Assembly: GCA_030435675.1 (NCBI GenBank)
Contig: CM059621.1
Span: forward strand, 10,044,001 to 10,108,000
DNA: 64,000 nt
DNA from: Steinernema hermaphroditum
Lineage: Eukaryota; Nematoda; Chromadorea; Rhabditida; Steinernematidae
Direction: 5' to 3'
The translations under genes were made by a program, and so were the position numbers. The notes under the pieces were generated by a model that did no database searches, was not told the DNA's origin, and saw only the letters and a list, made by a program, of their open reading frames with translations. Below, piece after piece: positions 27,739 to 38,353 of this stretch; positions within the stretch are counted from its first letter, which is position 1, and each line of letters starts with the position of its first letter.

Positions 27739-28670
27739 ATGAATTCTCTTGGAGCCCTACAAGAAATGAACGCCTTTAAGAAGGCGATGGACGAGGTGCG
27801 CACTGATCCACCGTGGATGACCGGTCGTCATAAGGAAGCCCAGCGCTGGAATCCATACAGTATGGAAGGAGGATCCACAGCCGCTATTGCCGGATCGAAC
27901 TTTGTCGTAGTCGCCAGTGATACGCGTATGAGCCAGTTCGATATCAACGTGATGTGCCGTGATGCGGAAAAAGTCCACACACTGTAAGCACTCATTTTCT
28001 CTGTATTTTAAATGAGCTGTTTATTATTCTAGGAACGACTCAATCATTCTGGCTACCAGTGGATTTTACGGAGATGTTCTTCAGTTGAAACGCGTTCTTG
28101 AGGTATATAAATGCCTCATTACAGGTGTGAACCGTGATTTAGGCTCGTCTGCACAAGTACCGATTTGATTACCGATGCGACATGACCGTCGACTTGTGCT
28201 CCGAACTGCTGGCGCGAAATCTCTATTATCGTCGCTTCTTCCCTTACTATACTGGTGCCATCTTGGCCGGAATTGATGAAAATGGTCTGTGGCCCTGATG
28301 AAGCGGCACTTATTCATCTTTTTAGGCAAGGGGGCAGTTTACAGTTACGATCCTGTTGGCTGCATTGAACGTGTCCCGTACAGCGCTTCGGGTGCCGCGG
28401 AACCCATCATGATTCCATTTTTCGACTGTCAGGTGCGTTTGATTGATATGCTCTTGCTAATATCTGAGTGATTTACAGGTTGCCCATGTCACCATTGCAC
28501 CAGGGGCTGAACGACCCGAGCTGACTCTCGAGCGAGCTACCGCGCTTTTGAAGGACGCGTTCCGCAATGCCGCCGAGCGCGAAACAAGCACCGGTGATAA
28601 AATCAGTCTTGTCATCGCCGAGGCCGGCAAGCCCATCCGCCAGATGTTCGTGCCTCTCCGGGAAGATTAA
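27739..28670 (+). CDS. PSMB1: Proteasome subunit beta type-1 (beta6)
   Basis: Non-catalytic beta6 subunit of the 20S proteasome core (pbs-6 in nematode naming). Exons: 27739-27983, 28033-28102, 28143-28284, 28326-28432, 28479-28670: 251 residues, the usual size. Family features seen: GGSTAAIAG at the position where active beta subunits carry the catalytic Thr, [50 protein letters not shown] (shown in part) and DPVGCIERV. The long propeptide region before GGST is normal for this subunit. An acceptor-like CTTGTGTTACAG ends 12 nt before the ATG. AATAAA is at about 28710. Confidence 0.96.
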
Positions 28671-28876
28671 GTTTGTCAACTATTTATTGAACGGTGTAAT
28701 TTTGTAAGAATAAAGTGTTTGTGGCCAGGGGTGAGCGCACCGTTGTCGGGGGTGGTGTTGCCTGGTGCGTCAAGGTTTGTCGAACAACGTAGTTCGTACG
28801 CTCGTCGACTTAGTACAAACAGGGTGTTCGCTGCAAGACCGAGATAGTACAGTAAATGTCATACGCTGAACCACTT

Positions 28877-29574
28877 ACAAGGGAAGGTCCCGAACTGTCC
28901 CACGCCGATTCGGCTGAAATTTGGCAGGCAGGTAGAGGTGCCAGAGTGTAGCAACACCTGATTGGTTTCATCGGTGAATGGGGGGTTTAAGCTGTAAACT
29001 AACGTATGTGTAACCCCGGACGGCTTTTCGTTTTTCACGAAATTTACTAGAACTTCCGGGTAAAACGGATTCATGAATCGCTCCCGAATCGTTCAAGAAG
29101 GACTGTGGATGAATTCCCAGGGCGAACAGCAGATCGTTTGCGTATTTTGAGTGATATTAAAGGTAGGTGATTTTCTCCTCTGTCATTGTAAGGCGTCCTG
29201 GTGCGATATCCCTGACGCTACAAGACATACGGTATAAGTGTCAGTTTTTGTCGTTTTTTGGCCGATTTTCCTGCTACAAGGACATATCTGTTAATTTGCA
29301 ATGTTAATTTTGGCTCTAAATACCGAAAACCTTAGAAAACCCGTCAAAAAAAAACGACAAAGACTGACAAGAATACCGTATATTTTGAGGCCTCAGGGAC
29401 ATCGCACCAAGAGACCTTACAATTAAGAGGTCAAAACCAACTATGAAGTACAGCTTAAACCCCCCATTCACCGATGAAACCTATCAGGTGTTGCTACACT
29501 CTGGCACCTCTACCTGCCTGCCAAATTTCAGCCGAACCGGCGTGGGACAGTTTGGGAACTTCCCTTGTTAGTAC
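28877..29574. mobile_element. Fold-back (inverted-repeat) element of about 700 bp
   Basis: The left 120 bp (ACAAGGGAAGGTCCCGAACT and onward to GGGGGGTTTAAGCTGT) recur inverted at 29453-29574. Inner tracts (TTGTAAGGCGTCCTGGTGCG-type and the ATACGGTATAA-type) are also inverted, so nearly the whole element can fold. Related direct repeats, ATACGCTGAACCACTTA at 28861 and ATACATTGAACCACTTA at 29641, lie outside it. It has no gene. Confidence 0.7.
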
Positions 29575-30283
29575 AGTGCAGTATGACGACATGTTACACC
29601 GCAGGGGGATCGGTTCAGGACCGGTACTACGGCGAATGCTATACATTGAACCACTTATATAGTCAGACTAGCCTGGTGCGCTGCGCGACAGGTTAACATC
29701 GGTCGAAGTTGTCGAAAAGTGAAAAGCAACTGCGCAACAGGTCCACGCTCGCTTCGCTCGCTCGCTCGTCCGCAAGTTGCTCCCCTCCCACTGCGACACA
29801 GGCAAATCGCGTCGAGACCCGTGGCATCGCTTTCGTAATCCCCGAACTTGCTCCCCGAAATTCGGACCAAAACTTCTTTCGTTGACTTCTCTGCGAGGAA
29901 TTCGAATTTCCAAAATCCCAAACGACAAAGTGTGCGGAATTTAACGCGCTTTCTTTTGATACCAAACTTGCGCAGAACAAACGCGAATCCACAGATCCTT
30001 AGGCTTTTTATTGAAGGCCGTTTTTTTGTGAAAATATTTTTTTTCTTTTTTTCTAAATTTTTCCTCGAAAATCTGTTCGATAGAATTTGTGCAGATTTCG
30101 ACGCTTTACAACATGCACTAAAAACTTACCATGCAAAATTTTTTCCTGCAAAAAAATTTTTTTTTTTTTTAAATCGATTTTTTATTGATTTTGCCTAAAA
30201 CGGGCCATATCTCCAGGTCCCACAACGATTTTGGAAAAATTTTTTTACTAAAAAAAATTTTTTAGTAAAAAAATTTGGGTAGG
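29575..30283. other. AT-rich non-coding stretch with homopolymer runs
   Basis: I see no gene. From about 30000 there are long A and T runs, and a short palindrome of TTTTTTTACTAAAA and its complement sits near 30239-30275. The segment from about 30096 (CTTTACAACATGCACTAAAA) recurs in direct orientation at about 33265, beyond the second minisatellite array. Confidence 0.5.
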
Positions 30284-30966
30284 TATAAAACATGGACATG
30301 AACATGGACATGGAACATGGACGAGTGGTATAAAACATGGAACAGGCTGATCGCGGCGGGACCCAATCCATGGAAAGCCTCTATTTTCATTTTTTGTCAT
30401 GGACAGCTCATGGACAGCCATGGATCGCCATGGACAGGTCATGGAAAGCCTATGGACGGTCATGGACAGCCTATGGACGGTCATGGACGGTCATGGAAAG
30501 CCATGGATCGCCATGGACAGCCTATGGATCGCCATGGATCGCCATGGACAGGTCATGGACGGTCATGGAAAGCCATGGATCGCCATGGGCAGCCTATGGA
30601 TCGCCATGGACAGGTCATGGACAGCCCATGGACAGGTCATGGAAAGCCATGGACAGCCTATGGATCGCCATGGATCGCCATGGACAGGTCATGGACGGTC
30701 ATGGATCGCCATGGACAGGTCATGGACGGTCATGGACATGGAACATGGACGAGTGGTATAAAACATGGAATGGACGGGAAAACATGGAACAGGCTGATCG
30801 CGGCGGGACCCAATCCATAGAAAGCCTCTATTTTCATTTTTTTTACTTTTTTTGTCATGGACACTTTTTTTGTCATGAACATCGCCATGGATCGCCATGG
30901 ACAGGTCATGGACATGGACATGGAACGTGGACGAGTGGTATAAAACATGGAATGGACGGGAATGAA
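30284..30966. repeat. CATGGA-type minisatellite array, left (plus-like) arm
   Basis: Irregular 10-20 bp units built on CATGGA (for example GGTCATGGACAGCCTATGGA and TCGCCATGGACAGGTCATGG) fill this stretch, with a CATGGACGAGTGGTATAAAA motif recurring at about 30310, 30746 and 30930. Its complement, in reverse order, forms the array at 32689-33247. Long open frames in it arise because unit lengths are often multiples of three; I do not regard them as genes. Confidence 0.85.
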
Positions 30967-31047
30967 AATGAAAATGAGACAATTAAGAATGAAAATAAGA
31001 CAATTTCATGCATAGGTGAATTAATTGCAAGATCCCACTGTCAAAAA

Positions 31048-32385
31048 TTAAGCAACACGCGGATGTATGGAAGGCATATAGATTATAGTACGCAGGTGAC
31101 ATTCTTTGCTCTGTCCTTCTTGCAATGTTGGCGATGCCATTCCATCGTAATGGAACCATTGGTTCTTGATCAATACGGAAGCCGTGAAATGTCCTTCCGA
31201 CCATATTGTCACACCGACTAGATCGAAGCGACGGTCAAGAACCTGTACAAGATCATATGGAGGTCTGTCGATTACAATCGTGTACCTGTAGTTGTCTTGC
31301 TAAGCGCGCGATCTCGTGGGTGGAACACTTTGATGGCGTGACGTCTATGGGAAGAATCCATGGAATGTCGCGTTCAAACCGTTGTGACACGACGTATTGA
31401 GCTGAGTGACAACATTGACTTCGGCGGGGTGTATGCTTTATAACTTTTAACAATACATTCTGCCATACGAAGTGCCCAGCAGTTGAAGACTTTCTAAAGT
31501 GTGTTATTAATATTTTGAACGTAGTGATTGAAACGTACGGTACTGAAAAATTTTAGTGTGTTTTAATGGTGTGTCCTTCAAACATGTCGCAATCTTCATC
31601 GCATTTAAGCTGACTTCGGACAGCGAATACATGAGCATCTCCAAGGTGTTTCAGAAAACACTCGAATTCCGTTTGCGTCAGGTCAATAGGATTACTCTTA
31701 AGTGATGGGTAAATCTTAAATCATTTGGAAATTGTTGTAAGTATACCTTGTCTACGTTGTCTCTGTAATATTCGTCCAGAATGAACTGCTTGCCTTGGAA
31801 GATTGACTCGTTCTTGATCATTCCAATGCCGGTTCTCCAAGCGTTTTCAAATGGGTGTTCAGTCTCAATGTTGTTTAGCCACTCGTGATCTTGGTCAAGG
31901 CGAAGGCAAATCATCGCCAATACATTGTCAAGCGGGCACCTACCTGTAGCATTTTTAACGCCCCAAACAGGCACCGCGGGAAGTGTCGCTTTAACACAAC
32001 TCATGCAATAGTACTTCTGTTTCTTGGCTTCTTCAGTAAAACCAACGCACTTCCAAAACATCCAATTTTGACACTGCGGTCCTCGGCATTCGACGAGGTT
32101 GTCCATTTTAAATGCAGCAGCTGTTTGCTTATCAAAAGGCTTGTAAGGCTTGAGACAGCAGCAGTTAAGTTTCCAGATTTTCTGCCTCTTGTAAGGAACG
32201 TGAGTTGCCGTCGCACTGTTCCTGTTTTCAATACGGTCCTTGACAGTTTCCCAATCGGTGACTGCTGCAATTTCATTCAAACGCAAATACCCTAGAGCAG
32301 TAGGATTTCTCCCCAATGCTTTGCACTTCATGACACATGGCGATACGACTCTGGTGACCTTCTTATCTGTGCTAGCGTTCAGCAT
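31048..32385 (-). CDS. PHD-like finger plus USP (peptidase C19) family protein, possibly disabled
   Basis: Exons 32385-31747, 31696-31286 and 31242-31048 stay in one frame. Residues about 75-120 carry a Cys-rich PHD-like pattern (CCCLKPY, ECRGPQC, WKCVGF, YYCMSC). WGVKNATGRCPLDNVLAMIC matches a USP Cys box (Cys about 140), and LVGVTIWSEGHFTASV with WFHYDGM matches the USP His box. A Cys pair (LKCDEDCD) lies between, as in a USP zinc ribbon. One in-frame TAA at 31555-31553 interrupts exon 2. A 72-nt intron (31614-31543, weak donor GTCAGC, strong acceptor TTTTTCAG) would remove it; otherwise this copy is broken. The start is uncertain (frame open to a GTG at 32415). The gene lies between inverted minisatellites, so it may be transposon cargo. 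Family call fairly sure; activity unknown. Confidence 0.65.
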
Positions 32386-32688
32386 ACTCCGCCTTACAGT
32401 TGTCGGCGGATCCACACGTTACCCGTGACAATCCATGACGTTCTAGAGGCTGCCCATGACGCTAAACAGGCTACCCATCACTGTGCGAATCCTTATCATA
32501 AGGCGACTTTCGCTCACATTGTGTTTATTCGTAATTGCTGATGATGCGCAATCGCGCGATTATATGGCACAAAACAGACCTATGACAAGTGTAGCCCAGA
32601 CAATAGACTTTTACAGCACATGTCCTCGCCTTCGTTGGCTTATCCTATGAGGCGAAAAGTCATGATGAGACCCGATTCGTGACAAAAA

Positions 32689-33247
32689 CGTGGCTGTCCA
32701 TGACCGTCCATGGCGATCCATGGCGATCCATGACCTGTCCATGGCGATCCATGGCGATCCATAGGCTGTCCATGGCGATCCATGGCTGTCCATGATCTGT
32801 CCATGACCATCCATGACCGTCCATGACCTGTCCATGGCGATCCATGGCGATCCATAGGCTGTCCATGGCGATCCATGGCTTTCCATGACCTGTCCATGAC
32901 AAAAAAAAAAAGTAAAAAAAAAAAATGAAAATAGAGGCTTTCCATGGATTGGGTCCCGCCGCGATCAGCCTGTTCCATGTTTTCCCGTCCATTCCATGTT
33001 TTATACCACTCGTCCATGTTCCATGTCCATGTCCATGACCGTCCATGGGCTGTCCATGGCTTTCCATGACCTGTCCATGGGCTGTCCATGACCTGTCCAT
33101 GGCGATCCATAGGCTGTCCATGGCGATCCATGGCTTTCCATGACCGTCCATGACCGTCCATAGGCTGTCCATGACCGTCCATAGGCTTTCCATGACCTGT
33201 TCCATGTTTTATACCACTCGTCCATGTTCCATGTCCATGTCCATGTT
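32689..33247. repeat. CATGGA-type minisatellite array, right (inverted) arm
   Basis: Reverse-complement counterpart of 30284-30966: units such as CTGTCCATGGCGATCCATGG, two copies of TTTTATACCACTCGTCCATG (about 33000 and 33210) and the same internal block GATTGGGTCCCGCCGCGATC (in the left array as its complement, about 30350 and 30800). The outer end, CATGTTTAATACCTACCC, mirrors GGGTAGGTATAAAACATG at the left array's outer edge. Confidence 0.85.
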
Positions 33248-33261
33248 TAATACCTACCCGT

Positions 33262-33330
33262 TTTTAACGCTCTACAATATGCACTAAAAACTAACTCGGC
33301 AAATTTTTTTCCTGCAAAAAAATCGATTTT
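33262..33330 (+). repeat. Direct repeat flanking the minisatellite-bounded segment, right copy
   Basis: The sequence around CGCTCTACAATATGCACTAA and the following TTTTTTTCCTGCAAAAAAAT closely matches 30096-30160 in the same orientation. The two copies bracket the inverted minisatellites and the PHD-USP gene. Confidence 0.6.
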
Positions 33331-33574
33331 TTTTCAATTTGACAAAATCCTATCGTATCTCGGGCTCCTGACATGATTTCGCTGCGCCTGTGGCGTTTCG
33401 TCGAAATCCGTCAAATACAGGGTGTCAAGAAAATACTGTCACGCAAAAAAATTTAATTTTGTCGAATTTTTTTTGGTTTTTCAGGGCTCCTTTTGTTTTG
33501 TCCGTGTTTGTCGTGTCATTCTGCTTTATTACTGCTATTTACGTTGTTATTCTCTGCTATTCCATTGAGAAAAA

Positions 33575-34042
33575 ATGGTGTCAATTGAGGACCGTTCCGC
33601 CATTGTCGCCCACCACAAGCGGGGAATGCCAATTCCGCTGATCGTAAAGACGCTGAAACTTCACCGGAAACAAGTCCATCGTGTGATTGACCGCTACCAG
33701 GAGACAGGAGAGGTCAAGGACCGTTACCGCAGTGGAAGTCCGCGAACTGCCAGGACTCCAGCGCTGAGAGAGAAGGTCAGGCACAAGATCCAGCGAGATC
33801 CGCAGAGAAGCATGAGAAAACTGGCCAAGGAGCACGACATCAGCTACGAATCGATGCGTCAGCTCGTTCGAGAGGATCTACGACTGGTTCCCTACAAACT
33901 CGCAAAGAGACAACATCTTACGGACGCGAACAAAGCTTCAAGGTTGAAGAAATACAAGACAATGAAGCGCCAGGTACGCGGGGGCCGGTTGAACAGAATC
34001 CTGTTCACCGATGAAAGGATTTTTGGTATGGAACCCACATGA
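33575..34042 (+). pseudogene. Truncated Tc1/mariner-type transposase
   Basis: A 155-residue frame starts with two helix-turn-helix-like segments (GMPIPLIVKTLKLHRKQV, then RSMRKLAKEHDISYESMRQL) and reaches the first catalytic Asp region (RILFTDERIF), where it stops. The remaining catalytic D and D/E motifs are absent, and unrelated DIRS-like sequence begins about 165 bp later. The linker RSGSPRTARTPALREKV is typical of nematode and insect mariner-like transposases. The stretch before it (33331-33574) is AT-rich without a gene. Confidence 0.85.
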
Positions 34043-34207
34043 AACCCACAGAATCGCCGCTAGCTGTCTTAGAAAGGTTCCTTGCACGAAAACCTGCAGG
34101 CCTGCAGCGAAACGGATTTCACCATCGTGTTCGCCGTCAAAAACCGGGTAGGGGTTGTGGAACTCTCAGAAAGATTTGAGAAAATTTTTTCACGATGACA
34201 CTGTCCC

Positions 34208-34554
34208 TTTAATGTGCTTCCCTTTGGACTAGCTCCGGCACCAATGATTTTTGCCAAGTTATTTCGGCCTTTGCTGCATAAATGGCGTGAGAGCGGCATA
34301 AATTGCGCACTGTATTTGGATGACGGGTTGATATTCGCTCCATCGGAGCGGTTGTGCGCGTCGTCTGTTGAAACAATACGCAAGGATCTGCGGGCCGCGG
34401 GTGTAGTCACAGCGGACGAAAAATGTTTCTGGGAACCGGTTCAGAACCTCTCCTGGTTGGGATTGGTGATTAACCTAGATACTTTTTCAGTCAGCTTGAC
34501 CGAAAAGCGCTTAACTAGGTTGGAAGGCAGAATTGCGGACATCCTGCAGAAGGA
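34208..34554 (+). pseudogene. DIRS-like reverse transcriptase fragment, left part
   Basis: The frame reads LPFGLAPAPMIFAKLFRPLL and ALYLDDGLIFAPS, the palm motifs of DIRS/PAT-group reverse transcriptases (YLDDGL instead of the usual retroviral form). The 5' part is missing. The frame is cut at AGGA (34551-34554) by an LTR element and resumes at 37666. With the insertion removed, the reading frame continues (ILQKESPSKEERM). Confidence 0.75.
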
Positions 34555-34801
34555 TGTTGTATTCGCCGGGAATACAGGGATTAGCAGGCGCGGAGGTGTT
34601 GTGCTAACGAGGGAAAACGTTGCAAAAAAACAGCCTTTATCCGGAGCCGAGCTGTCGCTTCTGCGACTCTCGCTCTTTAAATACACAACACGTAGACATA
34701 GACAATTAAATGAGAAATAACCGGTATAATGAGACACAGCTGTCTACAGAGACAGAGACCCGGCACAGACGGTCGTGTTAGGACCCAAGTGCGTCTCTAC
34801 A
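34555..34801 (-). repeat. 3' LTR of the gag-pro element
   Basis: 247 bp, identical to the copy at 37419-37665 apart from an A/C difference in the AACGTTGCAAAAAAACAGCC tract. The ends are TG..CA. Near identity implies recent insertion. Confidence 0.9.
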
Positions 34802-34929
34802 ACTCCCCCCTCCACCAATAGAAAAGAGCGTCCTCGCTCTGACACAATCAATCGTTTCTGGAGAGGGAGCCTGAGTCGGGAGTTCTGGTGTCAGCCTACT
34901 GGTGACAGGCGTTCGATGTCGGGGCAGCC

Positions 34930-35136
34930 TCACCGTGCCGTTCGGGGACGGTCTCTGATTTGGCGTTTGATTTCTAGAGGGCTGTAGGCGACACCCAGGG
35001 CGACGAGGATGGCGATGAGGAGGAAGTGGATGAGTCCCATGACGTCGGCGGGGAGCGGTCCGAGCAGGCAGTCCCAAATGGTCGTCTTTATCGGGATTTG
35101 CTGCTTCCTCTTTAGCTGACTGCTTTCCCGGCCCAT
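34930..35136 (-). CDS. Short ORF with membrane segment (possible env remnant)
   Basis: A 68-residue frame holds one hydrophobic stretch (MGLIHFLLIAILVALGVAY) followed by a basic tail (EIKRQIRDR), just before the 3' purine tract. Its position at the end of an LTR element and its single-span topology resemble the C-terminal anchor of a retroelement envelope protein, left after an internal deletion. This is inference; an overlapping 154-residue frame (35242-34778) is rich in Pro and Arg and less convincing. Confidence 0.3.
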   Translation of the reverse strand: MGRESSQLKRKQQIPIKTTIWDCLLGPLPADVMGLIHFLLIAILVALGVAYSPLEIKRQIRDRPRTAR

Positions 35137-35251
35137 CTTTCTGCTCTTCAGGCTTGTCCGTTGGTTTCGCTTCGTATTTACTGTCGGATTTGACTTCGAT
35201 CACTTTCGGCTCTCCAGGCTGCACTACTGTACTTTGAAGCACGCGAACTGT

Positions 35252-37192
35252 TTATTCCACTTTCTTTGTCTTTCCCCTTTGTGGAGTACAGGGCAGCGGA
35301 GATAAGCTGTGATATTCGTTGTTCCTCCGGTCGAACAGTGCGAACTCAAGAAGGCTGAGAAGATCGGTTCCGACGATCATGTCGTGTCCAAACGTGTCAG
35401 CGGAGATCAGGAATTTGGCCTTTTCGATTTTCCGGCCTGAGTACTCCAACGGCAAGTGCACTTCGCCAATTAACTTCATAGGCTGGCCATTCGATGCTAA
35501 ACAGGGGCGACTGCCTGATAACCTGGCCATTGCGGGTTCCGATCCTGTGATTTTTACAAATGATCCTTGCGCGATTATTGATAGCGAAGCGCCTGTGTCG
35601 ATCAATCCGCGTACGAGTTGTCCATTTACGATGAATTGCAGCGTTGGGATGTATCCAGGTTGACCGGGGTTTTGCTTATCCTTTTTCTTGTCAGACTGCT
35701 TGCGCGAAACCTGATTAACGCGATTATTCGTCGGACGTACTTCTGTGAAGTGATTCGGGCGCTGAGGCTGGTTTCCCGCGTACGTTGGTCGCTGCGCATA
35801 CTGATTGCCCTGATTTTGTATCTGGGGCGTACGGTATCCTGCGGACGCATGTCGGCGGAAAGTTTCCACAGCTGCCGGTGAAACGAATCGTTGTCGATAG
35901 CTCGGACGCTGCGATTCGTTCCGACGAAGACGGTTGCCCACTGGTGTCTCACGAATGGCACTCAGTTCTGTGTCCATGCGAATTGCATGTGCGACTATTT
36001 CGTCGTACGACAGGTTTTGCAGGGATGTCATGGCCGTCGATAACTGCGTATTGTTGAGTCCGGCACGGAAGTAGTAGCCCAGGAGCATCTCTGTACTGCT
36101 CTCACTGGCAGTTGGGAACGCTCGCTTGACTGTTCGTGCTACGCGACTGCTGTATTCCTTGACAGGCTCGTTGTAACTACGTTTCAGGCCTTTGGTCAGA
36201 ATATGTACCGCCTCTACGGAGTCGGTGCTGGATTCGGAGATCTGTTTTGTCATGGATTGTTTTATATCTTCGTACGAGTTTCCTTCGTCTTTCAGGAGTT
36301 TTCCCAGAATGCGCTCCGCCCGATCCTTGCATTTCTCTCGCAAGAATTCTAGCTTCTCCTCTGCGTCGCAGCCCTTCGTCATTTTTCCGAATCGATGGAA
36401 GAAATTCGTCACTTCGCCAATGCTCTCGAATCCCGTCAGCGGTTTGAGTTTTTCCAATTCCTGCCTGCGGCTCGCTGGCATTTGCAGGTTGAGTATAGTG
36501 TTTAATTGATTGGTCAATGTAACCATCTGTTGGCTTTCGGCCGTTGGTTGCACAGGATACGGCGCAGTCGGATGCCACGGTGGTTGGTAGTTCAGTATCT
36601 CCGGTACGTTGTGTGGCGTGGGCATCTGATACGCCCAGTGTGAAGCCGTTCTTGGCCCATAGGGAAGGTGCATCCTCGGGAGTGCATAAGGACCGTGTGG
36701 CGGTGCTGACGGTTGACCCAGCTTATGCGTGGTCTGCTGACCGGGCGCGCCCACTACAGACGGGTTCACAGACAAAGTAGCCAACACAGACTGCGTGACA
36801 TGCGCAACACTGGATTTTGCAGCGAGCGGTGGAATTTCTTCATGAACCTTCGTTTCTGCGTCCCGCAGAATGGCAGAAATAGCAGGCGCTATGTCGGGGC
36901 GTTGCGCAAACAGTGTACGGATAGTGTCCTGCCAGTTGTCGCTCAGGTTGGTGCTGGCCGCCTTACGATAACTGTCCAGTAGTTGGCCGGACTGCCAATC
37001 TTCTTCCTGTGACTCCTTTACGCTGGCGTCCTCAGGGTTTTCCACGCACGGGCTGGTGTTGTCCTCTTGCAAGTGTTCGACTTGCAGTTCTTCCTCGGAG
37101 TTGAGGCGTTCCAGCTCGGCGATCAGCTGTAGGCGGCGACGGGCGTTCTGGGCGGCAGCACGTTTATTGCTCTGATTACTCATTCCGCTCAT
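35252..37192 (-). CDS. Gag-protease polyprotein of LTR element
   Basis: 646 residues, starting MSGMSNQSNKRAAAQNARRR. The middle has a retrotransposon Gag-like helical region (LKPLTGFESIGEVTNFFHRF onward). A Gln/Asn/Arg-rich region without CCHC knuckles follows, then a retropepsin with LIDTGASLSII near residue 530. The frame is uninterrupted. No reverse transcriptase, RNase H or integrase follows before the 3' LTR. The gypsy-like class is inferred from DTGA and the layout, not proven. Confidence 0.85.
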   Translation of the reverse strand: MSGMSNQSNKRAAAQNARRRLQLIAELERLNSEEELQVEHLQEDNTSPCVENPEDASVKESQEEDWQSGQLLDSYRKAASTNLSDNWQDTIRTLFAQRPDIAPAISAILRDAETKVHEEIPPLAAKSSVAHVTQSVLATLSVNPSVVGAPGQQTTHKLGQPSAPPHGPYALPRMHLPYGPRTASHWAYQMPTPHNVPEILNYQPPWHPTAPYPVQPTAESQQMVTLTNQLNTILNLQMPASRRQELEKLKPLTGFESIGEVTNFFHRFGKMTKGCDAEEKLEFLREKCKDRAERILGKLLKDEGNSYEDIKQSMTKQISESSTDSVEAVHILTKGLKRSYNEPVKEYSSRVARTVKRAFPTASESSTEMLLGYYFRAGLNNTQLSTAMTSLQNLSYDEIVAHAIRMDTELSAIRETPVGNRLRRNESQRPSYRQRFVSPAAVETFRRHASAGYRTPQIQNQGNQYAQRPTYAGNQPQRPNHFTEVRPTNNRVNQVSRKQSDKKKDKQNPGQPGYIPTLQFIVNGQLVRGLIDTGASLSIIAQGSFVKITGSEPAMARLSGSRPCLASNGQPMKLIGEVHLPLEYSGRKIEKAKFLISADTFGHDMIVGTDLLSLLEFALFDRRNNEYHSLSPLPCTPQRGKTKKVE

Positions 37193-37418
37193 TGTTTGTT
37201 TTTGAGGAACCGTGACTGCTGGTGAGTACTAGAATCGCTGTGGAATTCTGACCTCCGCTAGAGTCTTAGTCCTGCTAAACCGTTCAGCGGTGTTATGGCT
37301 CGCTACGGAGCGCTCACACTGAGAAACCAAGAAAATTTGAAGAAGGTGGAGACGCTTGTGTCTCTCTGGAGTCGTGGTTGACGGGGGAAAAGCCGTTCCG
37401 CGAACTCGGGGCACCAAA

Positions 37419-37665
37419 TGTTGTATTCGCCGGGAATACAGGGATTAGCAGGCGCGGAGGTGTTGTGCTAACGAGGGAAAACGTTGCAACAAAACAGCCT
37501 TTATCCGGAGCCGAGCTGTCGCTTCTGCGACTCTCGCTCTTTAAATACACAACACGTAGACATAGACAATTAAATGAGAAATAACCGGTATAATGAGACA
37601 CAGCTGTCTACAGAGACAGAGACCCGGCACAGACGGTCGTGTTAGGACCCAAGTGCGTCTCTACA
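37419..37665 (-). repeat. 5' LTR of the gag-pro element
   Basis: 247 bp, paired with 34555-34801. On the minus strand the primer-binding-like TGGTGCCCCGAGTTCG starts two bases beyond its inner end. Confidence 0.9.
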
Positions 37666-38353
37666 AGGAGTCTCCTAGCAAAGAGGAGAGAATGAAGCTG
37701 GCGAGAACTATCGCCTCGACCAGATTTGTTTTTGGTCCAGTAGCTTCACTAAAAGCACGCAGTTTACATGCAGTCCTGAAGCAGATGGAGCATCTGCCAG
37801 CGCGTGCCAAACAAACACTGGCTAGGGAGAAAGTTCGCGATCTTAGGTGGTGGCAGAACGCCAGGAAACGGAATAGTAAATCTTTACAAGTTGAATTGTC
37901 CATGCATCAGCTACGGGGATGGGAGCAGTATTGTGGCTCCAGAATGGAACAACCGTAAGAATGAACATGAATTTTAAGCCTCATGAAAGAACCGAATCGA
38001 GTACCTTTAGGGAGGTCGCAGCAGTTCGGTTTGCGATTAAGGCGTTTTGTAATGAACTTAAAGGAACGCGGGTCCGCGTTCAGATTGACAACCAAGCGGC
38101 CGTGAGCATAGTTAACAAGGGTAGTCCTATTGAAAAGTTGCACGAATTGGCCGAGGATATTTTTGATTTCATGAAAAGCATTGGCTCGGAATTGGACCCG
38201 ATTTGGGTGCCAAGAGACAGCAATGTCTTGGCAGATGAAGCCAGCAGATTATTAGATAGGGATGATTGGGGCATTCGAAAGGAGATAAACATAGCTTCCA
38301 TTGGGAAAGACGAAATCCCTGGAAGAGAAACAAATGTAAAAACGTTCAAATAA
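37666..38353 (+). pseudogene. DIRS-like RT connection and RNase H fragment, right part
   Basis: Continues the frame broken at 34554 (ESPSKEERMKLARTIASTRF). About residue 85 onward the RNase H reading is in another frame (HASATGMGAVLWLQNGT, REVAAVRFAIKAF, IDNQAAVSIVNKGS, WVPRDSNVLADEASRLL). The frame shift lies near 37890-37920, and the first catalytic Asp position reads His, so the copy is dead. The layout is that of DIRS/PAT elements, known from nematodes such as Panagrellus. Confidence 0.75.

Larger units (their letters stand above)
34555..37665 (-). mobile_element. Young LTR retroelement (3111 bp) with gag-protease but no RT/integrase
   Basis: Two 247-bp LTRs (34555-34801 and 37419-37665) differ at about one base. 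In minus orientation each starts TGTAGAGACG and ends AATACAACA. A 4-bp target duplication AGGA flanks the element (34551-34554, 37666-37669). Inside the 5' LTR (minus strand) TGGTGCCCCGAGTTCG looks like a tRNA primer-binding site. A purine tract GGTGGAGGGGGGAG precedes the 3' LTR. Only Gag-Pro and a short membrane-segment frame are encoded, so it must rely on another element for reverse transcription and integration. Confidence 0.9.

Noticed and set aside
30317..33225. Long frames of MDRHGQ-type and MESHGSPW-type repeats
   Set aside because: They arise from minisatellite units and exist on both strands and in several frames without splice or domain support.
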